Source: CBDDEC01 sp965198045 (GTDB lineage Bacteria; Chloroflexota; Dehalococcoidia; UBA2979). Taken from it: DNA of 64,000 nt. The notes below the pieces were generated by a model. The model searched no databases. It worked only from the letters and a program-made list of their open reading frames with translations, and was not told where the DNA came from. Of the stretch, positions 45,753 through 53,156 are shown one piece after another (within the stretch, counting starts at the first letter, position 1; every line of letters starts with the position of its first letter). Where the stretch lies: NCBI GenBank assembly GCA_965198045.1, contig CBDAOL010000008.1, positions 244,350 to 308,349 on the forward strand. The letters are read 5' to 3'. Both the position numbers and the translations under genes were made by a program.

Positions 45753-46744
45753 CCGTGATCGCGATCGACGCCATGGGCGGCGACGATGCGCCGGGCCCGC
45801 AGGTCGCAGGCGGGATCGAGGCCGCAACGCGCGGCATCGAGATTGTGCTCGTCGGCGACTCGGAAGTGGTCGGCGCCGAGCTGAACCGCCTCGGCGGCTC
45901 GCCGAGCGGACTCCGGATCGTGCATGCGCCTGACGTGATCGAGATGGACGACAAGGCGGTCTCCGGGGTTCGGCGACGCCGCGACTCCTCGATCATGGTC
46001 TCGATGGACCTGCTCAAGCGCGGCGAGGCATCAGCGCTGGTTGCTGTCGGCAACACCGGCGCGGCGCTCGCCTCCGCGCTGGTCGTGCTGGGCCGCATCA
46101 AAGGCGTCGAACGCCCCGCGCTGAGCGCTGTGTTGCCGACGCGAGGCGGTCCGGCGCTGGTCCTGGACGTGGGCGCGAACGCCGATGCGCGCTCATCGCA
46201 TCTCGTACAGTTCGCCCATCTTGGCACCGCGTACATGCGGTCGGTCTACAGCATTGCCGAGCCGAGCGTGGGCCTGCTCTCCATCGGCGAGGAGGAGTCG
46301 AAGGGCTCGGCGCTGATCCGTGAAACGCACGCCGAGCTGACCACCGAACACGACCTCAACTTCCACGGTAACGTCGAGAGCAGCGACATCGTCCTCGGCA
46401 CGACGCACGTGGTCGTGACCGATGGGTTCACCGGCAATGTCGTGCTCAAGCTCCTCGAGGGCACGATCAGCCTCATGTTCGAAGAGCTGCGCGGGGCAGC
46501 CGAGGCGTCATTGCTGTCGAGGATCGGCGGGCTACTGCTGCGCTCAAAGCTCGGCGAGGTCCGCGACCGTTTCGACTACCGGCAATACGGCGCCGTCCCC
46601 ATGCTCGGCGTGGACGGCGCAGTCTTCATCGGCCACGGCCGCAGCGACGCCCATGCGGTCGCCAACGCCTCGGCGACCGCTGCCGAGGCGATCGAACGCG
46701 GCATGCTCGATGCCGTGACACACGCCATCGAGACGCGCGATTAG
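45749..46744 (+). CDS. plsX: Phosphate acyltransferase PlsX
   Basis: 331 residues. It makes acyl-phosphate from acyl-ACP for phospholipid synthesis. It begins VIAIDAMGGDDAPGPQVAGG, then VGNTGAALASALVVLGRIKG, LDVGANADARSSHLVQFA and VVTDGFTGNVVLKLLEGT, all PlsX hallmarks. ATGA overlap with the methyltransferase. The usual neighbour rpmF is absent. Confidence 0.96.
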   Translation: MTVIAIDAMGGDDAPGPQVAGGIEAATRGIEIVLVGDSEVVGAELNRLGGSPSGLRIVHAPDVIEMDDKAVSGVRRRRDSSIMVSMDLLKRGEASALVAVGNTGAALASALVVLGRIKGVERPALSAVLPTRGGPALVLDVGANADARSSHLVQFAHLGTAYMRSVYSIAEPSVGLLSIGEEESKGSALIRETHAELTTEHDLNFHGNVESSDIVLGTTHVVVTDGFTGNVVLKLLEGTISLMFEELRGAAEASLLSRIGGLLLRSKLGEVRDRFDYRQYGAVPMLGVDGAVFIGHGRSDAHAVANASATAAEAIERGMLDAVTHAIETRD

Positions 46745-46772
46745 AGACAGCCGGGGATTGTTCAGGCGGCGG

Positions 46773-47138
46773 CTAGTCCTCGACGGGGATCGGCGCCTGC
46801 GCGCCGGCCTGGTCGTCAGCCACGCCAGCGCTGCCGGCACTCGGTGCGAAGCGCCACCACAGGCGCATCGCCTCGCGGAGCGCCTGCACTTGGTCCTGGC
46901 CGTCCGCGCCCTCGACGCATGTCGCGAGGTGGGAGTCGAGGACGACGGCACCGACCGTGTCGATGCTCGAGCGGACCGCCATCAGCTGCGTGACCACATC
47001 CTCGCAGGCGCGATCCTCCTCCAGCATGCGGGTGATGCCGCGAATCTGACCCTCGATCCGCCGCAGGCGGGCGGTCAGTTTCTCGGTGTCGGCTGGGCTC
47101 GAGTCAGTGCTGGCGTCGGTGCTGGGATCAGTGGTCAT
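46773..47138 (-). CDS. csoR: CsoR-family metal-sensing repressor
   Basis: About 121 residues. The CsoR/FrmR (DUF156) helical core begins LTARLRRIEGQIRGITRMLE. The ligand set is C-x24-H-x3-C (ACEDVV, then DSHLATC), exactly the Cys-His-Cys spacing of the copper(I) sensor CsoR and not the two-Cys persulfide sensor CstR. An operator-like ATACCCC-n3-GGGGTAT lies about 80 nt upstream. ATG 47138 has AGGA 7 nt before it; ATG 47141 is also possible. The acidic N-terminal 15 residues and C-terminal tail are outside the core. Confidence 0.9.
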   Translation of the reverse strand: MTTDPSTDASTDSSPADTEKLTARLRRIEGQIRGITRMLEEDRACEDVVTQLMAVRSSIDTVGAVVLDSHLATCVEGADGQDQVQALREAMRLWWRFAPSAGSAGVADDQAGAQAPIPVED

Positions 47139-47211
47139 CATGCAGTCCTTGGTGCCGGTTGTCCGAGCTTGCCCTACGGCAGGGCTGCCGTAACGTGGTG
47201 GAGCCGGCGGC

Positions 47212-47240
47212 TTGACATACCCCCATGGGGTATATAGAAT
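47212..47240 (+). promoter_or_regulatory. Promoter with embedded CsoR-type operator
   Basis: TTGACA (47212-47217), 17 nt, TAGAAT (47235-47240): near consensus. The spacer contains the inverted repeat ATACCCC-CAT-GGGGTAT (47217-47233), which matches the C/G-tract palindromes bound by CsoR proteins. It reads toward trxA through a leader of about 230 nt. The divergent csoR gene starts 74 nt to the left, so it probably also controls itself here. Confidence 0.75.
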
Positions 47241-47471
47241 ACTACCTGACACCGGAAACGGATGTCAATCCGCCGCAGTAGCGGTGGGCGCGGGGACCGC
47301 CTCACGCATCCTCCCACGGATACGCGAGCAACCTGCGTTACAGACGGAGGAAGTGCCGCCCAGCATGCTGGGAGCGCGTCCTCGTCAAAGCGAAACCCCT
47401 GAGGGTGCTCGCACGGATACGCTGCGATGGACGGCGCGCCGCAAGCGGGTACCGCTCCCGGAAGGAATGTC

Positions 47472-47804
47472 ATGGCTCACCCGACCGACACCTCAGACGC
47501 GACCTTCGAGGCCGATGTCCTGCAGAGCAACGTGCCCGTGCTGGTCGACTTCTGGGCGCCCTGGTGCGGCCCCTGCCGCATGGTTGCGCCGGTCGTCGAA
47601 GAGCTCTCTGAGGACTACGACGGCAAGGTCAAGTTCGTAAAGCTCAACACCGACGAGAACCCGATGGTGGCGGGCAACTATGGCATCCGCTCCATCCCCA
47701 CCCTGTTGATCTTCCGCGGCGGCGAGGCTGTCGACCAGGTCATCGGCTTCCGCCCGAAGAGCGACCTCTCGAAGCACCTCGACGAGGTGCTCACGACCGC
47801 TTAA
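47472..47804 (+). CDS. trxA: Thioredoxin
   Basis: 110 residues. The redox motif is in VDFWAPWCGPCRMVAPVVEE, and the cis-proline loop in YGIRSIPTLLIFRGGE; fully standard. The ATG at 47472 has GGAAGGA about 6 nt upstream; the upstream in-frame codons are a leader. Probably reduced by TrxB (48538) and possibly by the FTR-like protein (47911), which are encoded next to it. The upstream promoter carries a CsoR-like operator. Confidence 0.96.
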   Translation: MAHPTDTSDATFEADVLQSNVPVLVDFWAPWCGPCRMVAPVVEELSEDYDGKVKFVKLNTDENPMVAGNYGIRSIPTLLIFRGGEAVDQVIGFRPKSDLSKHLDEVLTTA

Positions 47805-47852
47805 CGGCCTTACGGCTGGGCGAGCCGGTCCGAGACCAGACAGGGCGACCAG

Positions 47853-47880
47853 ACAGGGGCTGCCACCCGGCAGCCCCTGT
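47853..47880. terminator. Hairpin between convergent trxA and FTR-like gene
   Basis: A perfect 12-bp stem (ACAGGGGCTGCC with GGCAGCCCCTGT) and 4-nt loop. It lies 49 nt past the trxA stop and 30 nt from the stop of the convergent FTR-like gene. The U-tract is poor on the plus strand, so termination may be weak or bidirectional. Confidence 0.6.
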
Positions 47881-47910
47881 TCATCGCCTGACGTGACCTG
47901 CTCGGGATGG

Positions 47911-48399
47911 CTACAGCGGAATGATTCGCGCCTCGTCACCACCGACCGCGCGAGTGCCTTTGGCGATGGTGCGGCCCTGCTTCTCCTCGAGCCGCCCGAG
48001 CGCGCGGCCGAGGTCCGGGTGGGGGTCTGAGCGGTCCCCGTAGGCCTCACGGCCTTCGTGGTCCTCTGGGAGGTATTCGGTGATGGGAAGACCTTCCTCA
48101 TCGCAGAACAGCAGTCAGTGGCAGTACTTCCACCGCTGCATCTCCTCGCAAGGGCAGATCCAGACCTTTTTCTCGATCTCCTCCTGCTTGTCCTCGAAGA
48201 ACATGCAGGGGCAGAGCGGCCGCCCGACCTCGTCGATGTTCTTGGCGAGGCCGATCACCAGGAAGTCGGTGATCTCGCGCTGGGGGTGGAGGAACGAGCC
48301 GGACTTGCGGGCGAAGTTCTCGACGAACTTCTCCATCTTGGCGATGTTGGCGTCCGAGGCTTGCTCGCGATCCGACTCGGTCGGTTGCTCGATGGTCAA
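47911..48399 (-). CDS. Putative selenocysteine-containing ferredoxin-thioredoxin reductase catalytic (beta-type) protein
   Basis: 162 residues if the internal TGA (48117-48115, codon 95) is read as selenocysteine. Start is TTG at 48399 with AGGGA upstream. The iron-sulfur and redox cysteines are C63-P-C65, C82-P-C84 and C93-H-U95. The spacing CPC-X16-CPC-X8-CHX is exactly that of FTR beta chains. In known FTR the second position of the last motif is the active-site Cys that forms a disulfide with the second Cys of the first motif (here C65); four others hold the 4Fe-4S cluster. After the TGA the frame stays open for 67 codons (LLFCDEEGLPITEYLPEDHE, ending EARIIPL) to TAG at 47911, with strong GC3 bias, so this is coding. 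A SECIS-like hairpin begins 12 nt after the TGA. No FTR alpha gene or selenium genes are in the window. It is convergent to trxA and divergent from trxB, so a thioredoxin partner is likely. If not Sec, the gene would end at residue 94. Confidence 0.8.
48082..48102 (-). promoter_or_regulatory. SECIS-like hairpin for selenocysteine insertion
   Basis: Read on the minus strand: GATG pairs with CATC (4 bp), one bulged A on the 5' side, then GGAA pairs with TTCC (4 bp) closing a GGTC tetraloop. It starts 12 nt after the TGA, and the loop is 21 nt away. This is the layout of bacterial SECIS elements: the E. coli fdhF hairpin also has a 5' bulge and a GGUC apex. Codons here (GAT, GAA, GGT, CTT) end in A/T, unlike their GC-ending neighbours, as expected under RNA-structure constraint. 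Confidence 0.8.
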
Positions 48400-48537
48400 T
48401 CCGCATCCCTGCCATGCGCGAGCGCTGCCGTCTGAGGTCCCCCATGCAGCGTCGCCACAGTCTCCGCCGTCGCGGCACATCGAAGCAAGCCCCGCCCCGG
48501 GGGCGCATTACAGACCGTGTACCGTCGAGGTGACAGG

Positions 48538-49530
48538 ATGACGTCGATGACCACCCCAGAGCTCGTTCCCCTCGACATCGCCATCGTCGGTGGCGGCCCG
48601 ACCGGGCTGACCGCCGGCCTCTACGCCGCCCGCGCGCGCCGTCGCACGGCAATGTTCGAGGGTGGCGTGCTGGGCGGTCAGATCGCGAACAGCGACCTCG
48701 TCGAGAACTACCCGGGATTCCCTGACGGCGTGAACGGCTTCGACCTGGTGCTCGCCATGCAGCAGCAGGCAGAGCGCTTCGGCATGGAGACCATCTACGA
48801 GCGCGTCGTGCGGGTCGAGCGCGAGCCTGATCGCGTCGACGGCGCGACGCCCGCCTATCTCCTCGAGACCGAGAGCGGCGTGCTCTACCGTGCGCGGTCG
48901 CTGATCGTGACCTCGGGCGCTCAGCACAACCAGCTCGGCGTACCGGGCGAGCTGGACCTGATCGGCCGCGGCGTCTCTTTCTGCGCCACGTGTGACGCAG
49001 CGTTCTTCGAGGACCAGGAGGTCGTCGTGGTTGGCGGCGGCGACGCAGCGCTCGACGAGGCGTTGTTCACCACGCGTTACGCCTCCAAGGTCTACATCGT
49101 CCACCGCCGTGATGAGCTACGCGCCTCCAAGGTGCTACAGGAACGCGCGTTCGCCAACGAGAAGATCGAATTCGTCTGGGACACCGTCATCGAGGAGATC
49201 AGGGCGTCCGAGGCGACCGGGCCGAACGCCGGCGTGCACTCCGTCTGCCTGCGCAACGTGAAGACGGACGAGCGGCGCGAGCTGCCGATCTCCGCGGTCT
49301 TCATCTTCATCGGCCAGACGCCCAACTCACACTTCCTCGAGGGCATCGTGCCCCTCGACGCCGGTGGTCATGCCTACGTGAACCTCTGGATGGAGACCGA
49401 GCTGCCGGGCCTCTACGTGGCCGGCGATGTACGCGTCGATGCCGCGAAACAGGTGGTCTCCGCCGCCGGCGACGGCGCTACCGCCGCGATTCGCGCCGAC
49501 CACTACATCAGTGACGCGTTCCCGGATTAG
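48538..49530 (+). CDS. trxB: Thioredoxin reductase (FAD, NADPH type)
   Basis: 330 residues. FAD motif IAIVGGGPTGLTAGLYAARA, redox pair CATC in GVSFCATCDAAFFEDQEV, NADPH motif VVVGGGDAALDEALF with HRRDELRAS, and a C-terminal FAD contact LYVAGDVRVDAAKQVVSAAG. The CATC pair is a normal Cys-Cys centre, so no selenium here. ATG 48538 has GAGGTGA upstream; an in-frame ATG 9 nt later is also possible. It is divergent from the FTR-like gene, giving the locus two different thioredoxin reductase types. Confidence 0.96.
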   Translation: MTSMTTPELVPLDIAIVGGGPTGLTAGLYAARARRRTAMFEGGVLGGQIANSDLVENYPGFPDGVNGFDLVLAMQQQAERFGMETIYERVVRVEREPDRVDGATPAYLLETESGVLYRARSLIVTSGAQHNQLGVPGELDLIGRGVSFCATCDAAFFEDQEVVVVGGGDAALDEALFTTRYASKVYIVHRRDELRASKVLQERAFANEKIEFVWDTVIEEIRASEATGPNAGVHSVCLRNVKTDERRELPISAVFIFIGQTPNSHFLEGIVPLDAGGHAYVNLWMETELPGLYVAGDVRVDAAKQVVSAAGDGATAAIRADHYISDAFPD

Positions 49531-49536
49531 CCGCCG

Positions 49537-50109
49537 TCAACCCTCGACGCTGAGTCCCGCCGTCAGCACATCCAGCATCCGGTCGAAGCTCTCCTCGACG
49601 TCGATCGCCATGCCGAACGCGCCCGCTGCCTCGAGGCTGATGAAGCCGTGCACCGCGCTGCGCTGGACGCGGACCGCATGCAGTGCCGCGTCGCCGGCAA
49701 GGCCCAGGCCGGCCATCGCCTCGAGGAAGACCGCCAGCATGCGCTCGCCGGCGGTGAGCAGTTCTGCGTCGTCCCCCGGCAGGTGAACGGAGGGCTGCGC
49801 CGCCGCGTAGAGGCCAGGGTGCGCGGCGGCGACGGCGCGCTGAGCCCGGCAGAGCGCTCCGAGGCGCTCGGGACCGCTCTCATCCGCCATCGCCTCGTGG
49901 CCCGCTTCCGTCAGCAGGGCGAGCCCGCGCAGGTGCAGCGCGCGCCGGATGCCACCGACGCCGTCGACGTGGTTGTAGAGCGACGGTGGCCGCACGCCGA
50001 GCGCGCTCGCCACCGCATGCAACGTCAGCGCTTCGTACCCCTCGCCGTCGGCGATCGCCTCGGCGGCGTCGACCACGCGGTCGGTCGTCAGGCCGGCACG
50101 AGGGCTCAC
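49537..50109 (-). CDS. TetR-family transcriptional regulator
   Basis: 190 residues from a GTG that overlaps the stop of the upstream SRPBCC gene (GTGA). The helix-turn-helix is GYEALTLHAVASALGVRPPS with LYNHVDGVGGIRRAL. The C-terminal half (SAVHGFISLEAAGAFGM, then FDRMLDVLTAGL) is a TetR_C/WHG-type ligand domain. It probably controls its own operon and the divergent CoA transferase through the operator at 50577-50644. Confidence 0.88.
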   Translation of the reverse strand: MSPRAGLTTDRVVDAAEAIADGEGYEALTLHAVASALGVRPPSLYNHVDGVGGIRRALHLRGLALLTEAGHEAMADESGPERLGALCRAQRAVAAAHPGLYAAAQPSVHLPGDDAELLTAGERMLAVFLEAMAGLGLAGDAALHAVRVQRSAVHGFISLEAAGAFGMAIDVEESFDRMLDVLTAGLSVEG

Positions 50110-50561
50110 CCGCGCGCCTCGACGCCTGCCTCGACGCGTGCCTTGAGCGCGGTGTTCATCGCTTCGAAGCCTTCGCGGGTCTTGCCGCCGATGACCCACA
50201 TCATCGGGCTCGCCAGCAGGCCGCTGAACTGCTCGCCGTGTGTCAGGCGCGTCTGCCCCTCCTCGGTCGGTTCGAGCAGGAAGTAGTGCTCGCCATCGAC
50301 GAGCTTGAGGAAGGCGGCCCGTGTGCGGCCGACCCAGCGGAACTCGCGGCCCTCGTCGTTGACGAGCACTTCCGGGTGGAACTGCATCCCGCGGCCGCCG
50401 GGCAGTTCGAGCGCGACGTCGAGGTCGCTGCCGACGCTCGTGTCGCCTTCGAGGGCGCGCACGAAGGGATTCCACTCGGGGTAGCGATCGAAGTCGGCGA
50501 GGACGTCCCACACGGCCTCGGGCGTTCCGTCGATGGCGATGCTGGTCTTGATGGCTGGCAT
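50106..50561 (-). CDS. SRPBCC-fold polyketide-cyclase/AHSA1-like protein
   Basis: 151 residues. It begins IKTSIAIDGTPEAVWDVLAD, then FDRYPEWNPFVRALEGDTSV, the typical START/SRPBCC pattern, and ends GFEAMNTALKARVEAG. The fold binds hydrophobic ligands; function unknown. GGAG lies 6 nt before the ATG. Co-transcribed with the TetR gene, so it may relate to the regulator's ligand. Confidence 0.85.
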   Translation of the reverse strand: MPAIKTSIAIDGTPEAVWDVLADFDRYPEWNPFVRALEGDTSVGSDLDVALELPGGRGMQFHPEVLVNDEGREFRWVGRTRAAFLKLVDGEHYFLLEPTEEGQTRLTHGEQFSGLLASPMMWVIGGKTREGFEAMNTALKARVEAGVEARG

Positions 50562-50576
50562 GGTCGGCTCCTGCTG

Positions 50577-50644
50577 AAAACTAATGCTGTTAGCTAGGTA
50601 GCAACTAGGGGGATTAGTTTTCGCTGTCAACCCCCTCGTACAAT
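50577..50644. promoter_or_regulatory. Divergent operator/promoter of tetR and CoA transferase genes
   Basis: A perfect 9-bp inverted repeat AAAACTAAT (50577-50585) and ATTAGTTTT (50613-50621) encloses a near-palindrome GTTAGCTA-GG-TAGCAAC (50588-50604). On the minus strand TTGACA (50630-50625) is followed after 17 nt by TAGTTG. On the plus strand TACAAT (50639-50644) is a good -10 whose -35 region overlaps the right arm. Fits TetR repression of both directions. Confidence 0.65.
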
Positions 50645-50679
50645 CGCGCGACACCGCGACGAGGCTGAGGGAGGGCGCC

Positions 50680-51891
50680 GTGGTCGGACCGCTCGAGGGC
50701 ATCCGCGTGCTCGAATTCACGCAACTGATCATGGGGCCGCAGTGCTGCCAGCTGCTGCGCGACCTCGGCGCCGACGTGATCAAGATCGAGGCGCCGATGG
50801 CGCCCGACACCGGGCGTCGCCTGCCCGTGACGCACGAGATCATGCGGCCCCCGGTCTTCTACGCGAACAATCGAGGTAAGCGCAGCCTCGCGATCGACTT
50901 CTCGACCGAGGCTGGTCACGAGGTCGTCCGCGGGCTCATCGCCGAGGCCGACGTACTGGTCTGCACGCTGCGCCCGGGTGCCCTCGACCGCGCCGGATTC
51001 AGTTACGACGAATGCCGGGAGCTGAGCCCGCGGCTGGTGTACGCCGTCGGCACGACCTACGGGCCCGAAGGGCCGGACAGCACGCGTCCGGGCAACGACA
51101 TGATGGCGCAGGCAGCGGGCGGCATGGTCTGGAACACCGGCGCGCCCGATGCGCCGCAGGGCGCCGGCGCACTCGTCGCCGACACCATGGGCGGGATGAC
51201 GCTGTTCGGCGGCATCGTCGCGGCGCTCTACGCGCGCGAGCGCATCGGCGAGGGCCAGCGCGTCGATGGGTCGCTGCTCGGCGGGCAGATCTGGGCGCAG
51301 TCGACCGAGCTGATGGCACACAGCCTCGGCGATCACCAGTACGAACGGGCGGGTCGCACCTATCCGTGGCTCAGCGCAGTCACGCCGATCGGCATCTACG
51401 CCACCAGCGATGGGCACATCGCCCTCACCGGCCCAACCCGGGTCTGGACGGACTTCTGGCGCGCCCTCGACCGCGAGGACCTTGCGGAGGACCCGGCGCA
51501 GGTTGACGTCCTCGCGCGCTTCGCCCGCAACGACGAGTTCGTCGAGGCGCTGCGCGACGGCATCGCCCGCAAGACCACCGCGGAGATGGTCGCGATCCTC
51601 GAGGAACTGGGCGCTGTCTGGGCGCCGGTGCGCAGTTACGACGAGGTGGTCGACGACACGCAGGTGCTCGCCAGTGGCTACCTCCGCCACATCGATCACC
51701 CCGAGTACGGCGAGATCGTGACGATGGGCCTGCCGCTGCGCTTCTCCGGCGGCGTCGCCGAACCCGCCGACGTCGCGCCGGATCTCGGCCAGGACACCGA
51801 GTTGGTGCTTGAAGAAGTCGGCCACAGTTGGGAGCGCATTACGGAGCTGCGTGAGCAAGGAGCCACCTCGCTCGGGCCACCCAGTCTATAA
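50680..51891 (+). CDS. CaiB/BaiF (family III) CoA transferase
   Basis: 403 residues from a GTG with GAGGGAGGG upstream. GIRVLEFTQLIMGPQCCQLL is the N-terminus, followed by RDLGADVIKIEAPMAPDTGR and NRGKRSLAIDFSTEAGHEVV. The catalytic Asp lies in STRPGNDMMAQAAGGMVWNT. The family moves CoA between carboxylic acids; the substrate cannot be told. Regulated probably by the adjacent TetR. No acyl-CoA dehydrogenase or ligase neighbours. Confidence 0.92.
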   Translation: MVGPLEGIRVLEFTQLIMGPQCCQLLRDLGADVIKIEAPMAPDTGRRLPVTHEIMRPPVFYANNRGKRSLAIDFSTEAGHEVVRGLIAEADVLVCTLRPGALDRAGFSYDECRELSPRLVYAVGTTYGPEGPDSTRPGNDMMAQAAGGMVWNTGAPDAPQGAGALVADTMGGMTLFGGIVAALYARERIGEGQRVDGSLLGGQIWAQSTELMAHSLGDHQYERAGRTYPWLSAVTPIGIYATSDGHIALTGPTRVWTDFWRALDREDLAEDPAQVDVLARFARNDEFVEALRDGIARKTTAEMVAILEELGAVWAPVRSYDEVVDDTQVLASGYLRHIDHPEYGEIVTMGLPLRFSGGVAEPADVAPDLGQDTELVLEEVGHSWERITELREQGATSLGPPSL

Positions 51892-51917
51892 TCGACCCAG
51901 AACGGACGGGAACGCCG

Positions 51918-52115
51918 ATGGCGAACGCACCTGACCTCGAGACGATGCTGGAAGCGCTGCCGGCAGAGATGTAGGTGCGCATGCGAGAGCGCATGGCGGA
52001 CCTCGACGAGGCTGGACGCGAGCGGATGCGTGAGCGCATGGCTGCAGCGTACGGCGCGATGGATGACCACACGCGGACGCAGATGCTCAAGCACGTCGGG
52101 CTGCGTCAGATCTGA
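51918..52115 (+). pseudogene. Small helical protein gene with an in-frame TAG
   Basis: The frame from ATG 51918 reads MANAPDLETMLEALPAEM, then TAG at 51972, then VRMRERMADLDEAGRERMRE and RMAAAYGAMDDHTRTQMLKH to TGA at 52113. Both sides look coding and charged-helical, so the TAG probably replaced a sense codon such as CAG. Without it the protein would be 65 residues. Re-initiation at GTG 51975 or ATG 51981 could still give a 45-residue peptide. No known family recognised. Confidence 0.6.
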
Positions 52116-52149
52116 GGGCTCGAACTGTGAGGTTTAGCCTCGTCTGAGC

Positions 52150-52986
52150 ATGGACGAGGAGACATCGGTGAACTGTCCGCACTGTGCATCCGCCGCCACG
52201 ACCAGACGCCAGGCGCGCACGACGCTCGGCTACCGGCGGTTCAACTGCCGCTCGTGCAAGCGTCGCTTCAACGAGCGAACCGGCACGCCGTTCAACCATC
52301 TTCAGGTCCCGACCGACGTGGTGCTCCTCGCGGTGCTGTGGCGTCTGCGCTACAAGCTGAGTTTCCGCGACGTGGCAGAGATGCTCCTCCAGGGCGGTGT
52401 TGAGGTCACGCACGAGACCATCCGGGAGTGGGAGTTTCGATTCGCCCCACTGCTCGCCGGCCAGCTCCGCGCCAAGCGACGAGCCCGAGCCGGCGAGTCC
52501 TGGTACCTCGACGAGACGTACGTGAAGGTCGCTGGGCGCTGGTGCTACCTCTACCGAGCGATCGACGGCGACGGAGAACTGATCGATTCGATGCTGAGCG
52601 AGCGTCGAGACAAGCATGCCGCGCGGAGGTTCTTGCGGAGACTGGTCGAGATCACCGAACGCAAGCCCGCACGGATCACGACCGACCTGCACCCCGCTTA
52701 CCGACGGGCGATCCGCTGGATCATCGGCCGCAAGGCTTGGCATCGTACGACGCAGTACCTCAACAACTACACCGAGCAGAGTCACCGAGCGGTGAAGCAG
52801 CGCTACTACCCGATGCAGGGCTTCGGGAGCTTCGAGTCCGCGTCGCGCTTCTGTCGCGCGTTCGATGAGCTGCGACAGTACTTCCGCGTCCGCCGCCGCG
52901 GTGGCGCCCATGTCGCGTTGACAGAGCAGCGACGGCTCTTCCTCACACGCTGGCACTCGCTGATCAGCGAACTGGCTGCAGCATAG
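52150..52986 (+). CDS. IS6-family transposase with N-terminal zinc ribbon
   Basis: 278 residues. A CPHC and a CRSC pair in the first 40 residues form a zinc ribbon (VNCPHCASAATT, then YRRFNCRSCKRRFNERTGTP). The DDE core has SWYLDETYVKVAGRWCYLY, ITTDLHPAYRRAIRWIIG, and NNYTEQSHRAVKQRYYPMQG. ORF intact. I could not define inverted ends or target duplications with confidence. It marks the left edge of the accessory region. Confidence 0.88.
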   Translation: MDEETSVNCPHCASAATTRRQARTTLGYRRFNCRSCKRRFNERTGTPFNHLQVPTDVVLLAVLWRLRYKLSFRDVAEMLLQGGVEVTHETIREWEFRFAPLLAGQLRAKRRARAGESWYLDETYVKVAGRWCYLYRAIDGDGELIDSMLSERRDKHAARRFLRRLVEITERKPARITTDLHPAYRRAIRWIIGRKAWHRTTQYLNNYTEQSHRAVKQRYYPMQGFGSFESASRFCRAFDELRQYFRVRRRGGAHVALTEQRRLFLTRWHSLISELAAA

Positions 52987-53156
52987 ACCACCAGCGACGT
53001 CGCCTTGTGGCGCCTAAGGGTCGACGCGCCCTGAGATCTGACACTGCCGGGGCGGTTCAGTTACGCGACCAACGCCATTGGTAATCGCTTTGAACCGGAT
53101 CCTACCGTTACCATCATGATCGTGATGGCGACTGCTGCCACGGAGCGGGAGAGTCC

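Noticed and set aside
52116..53050. Terminal inverted repeats of the IS6-like element
   Set aside because: Short similarities near 52120 and 53055 were too weak to define ends or a target duplication.
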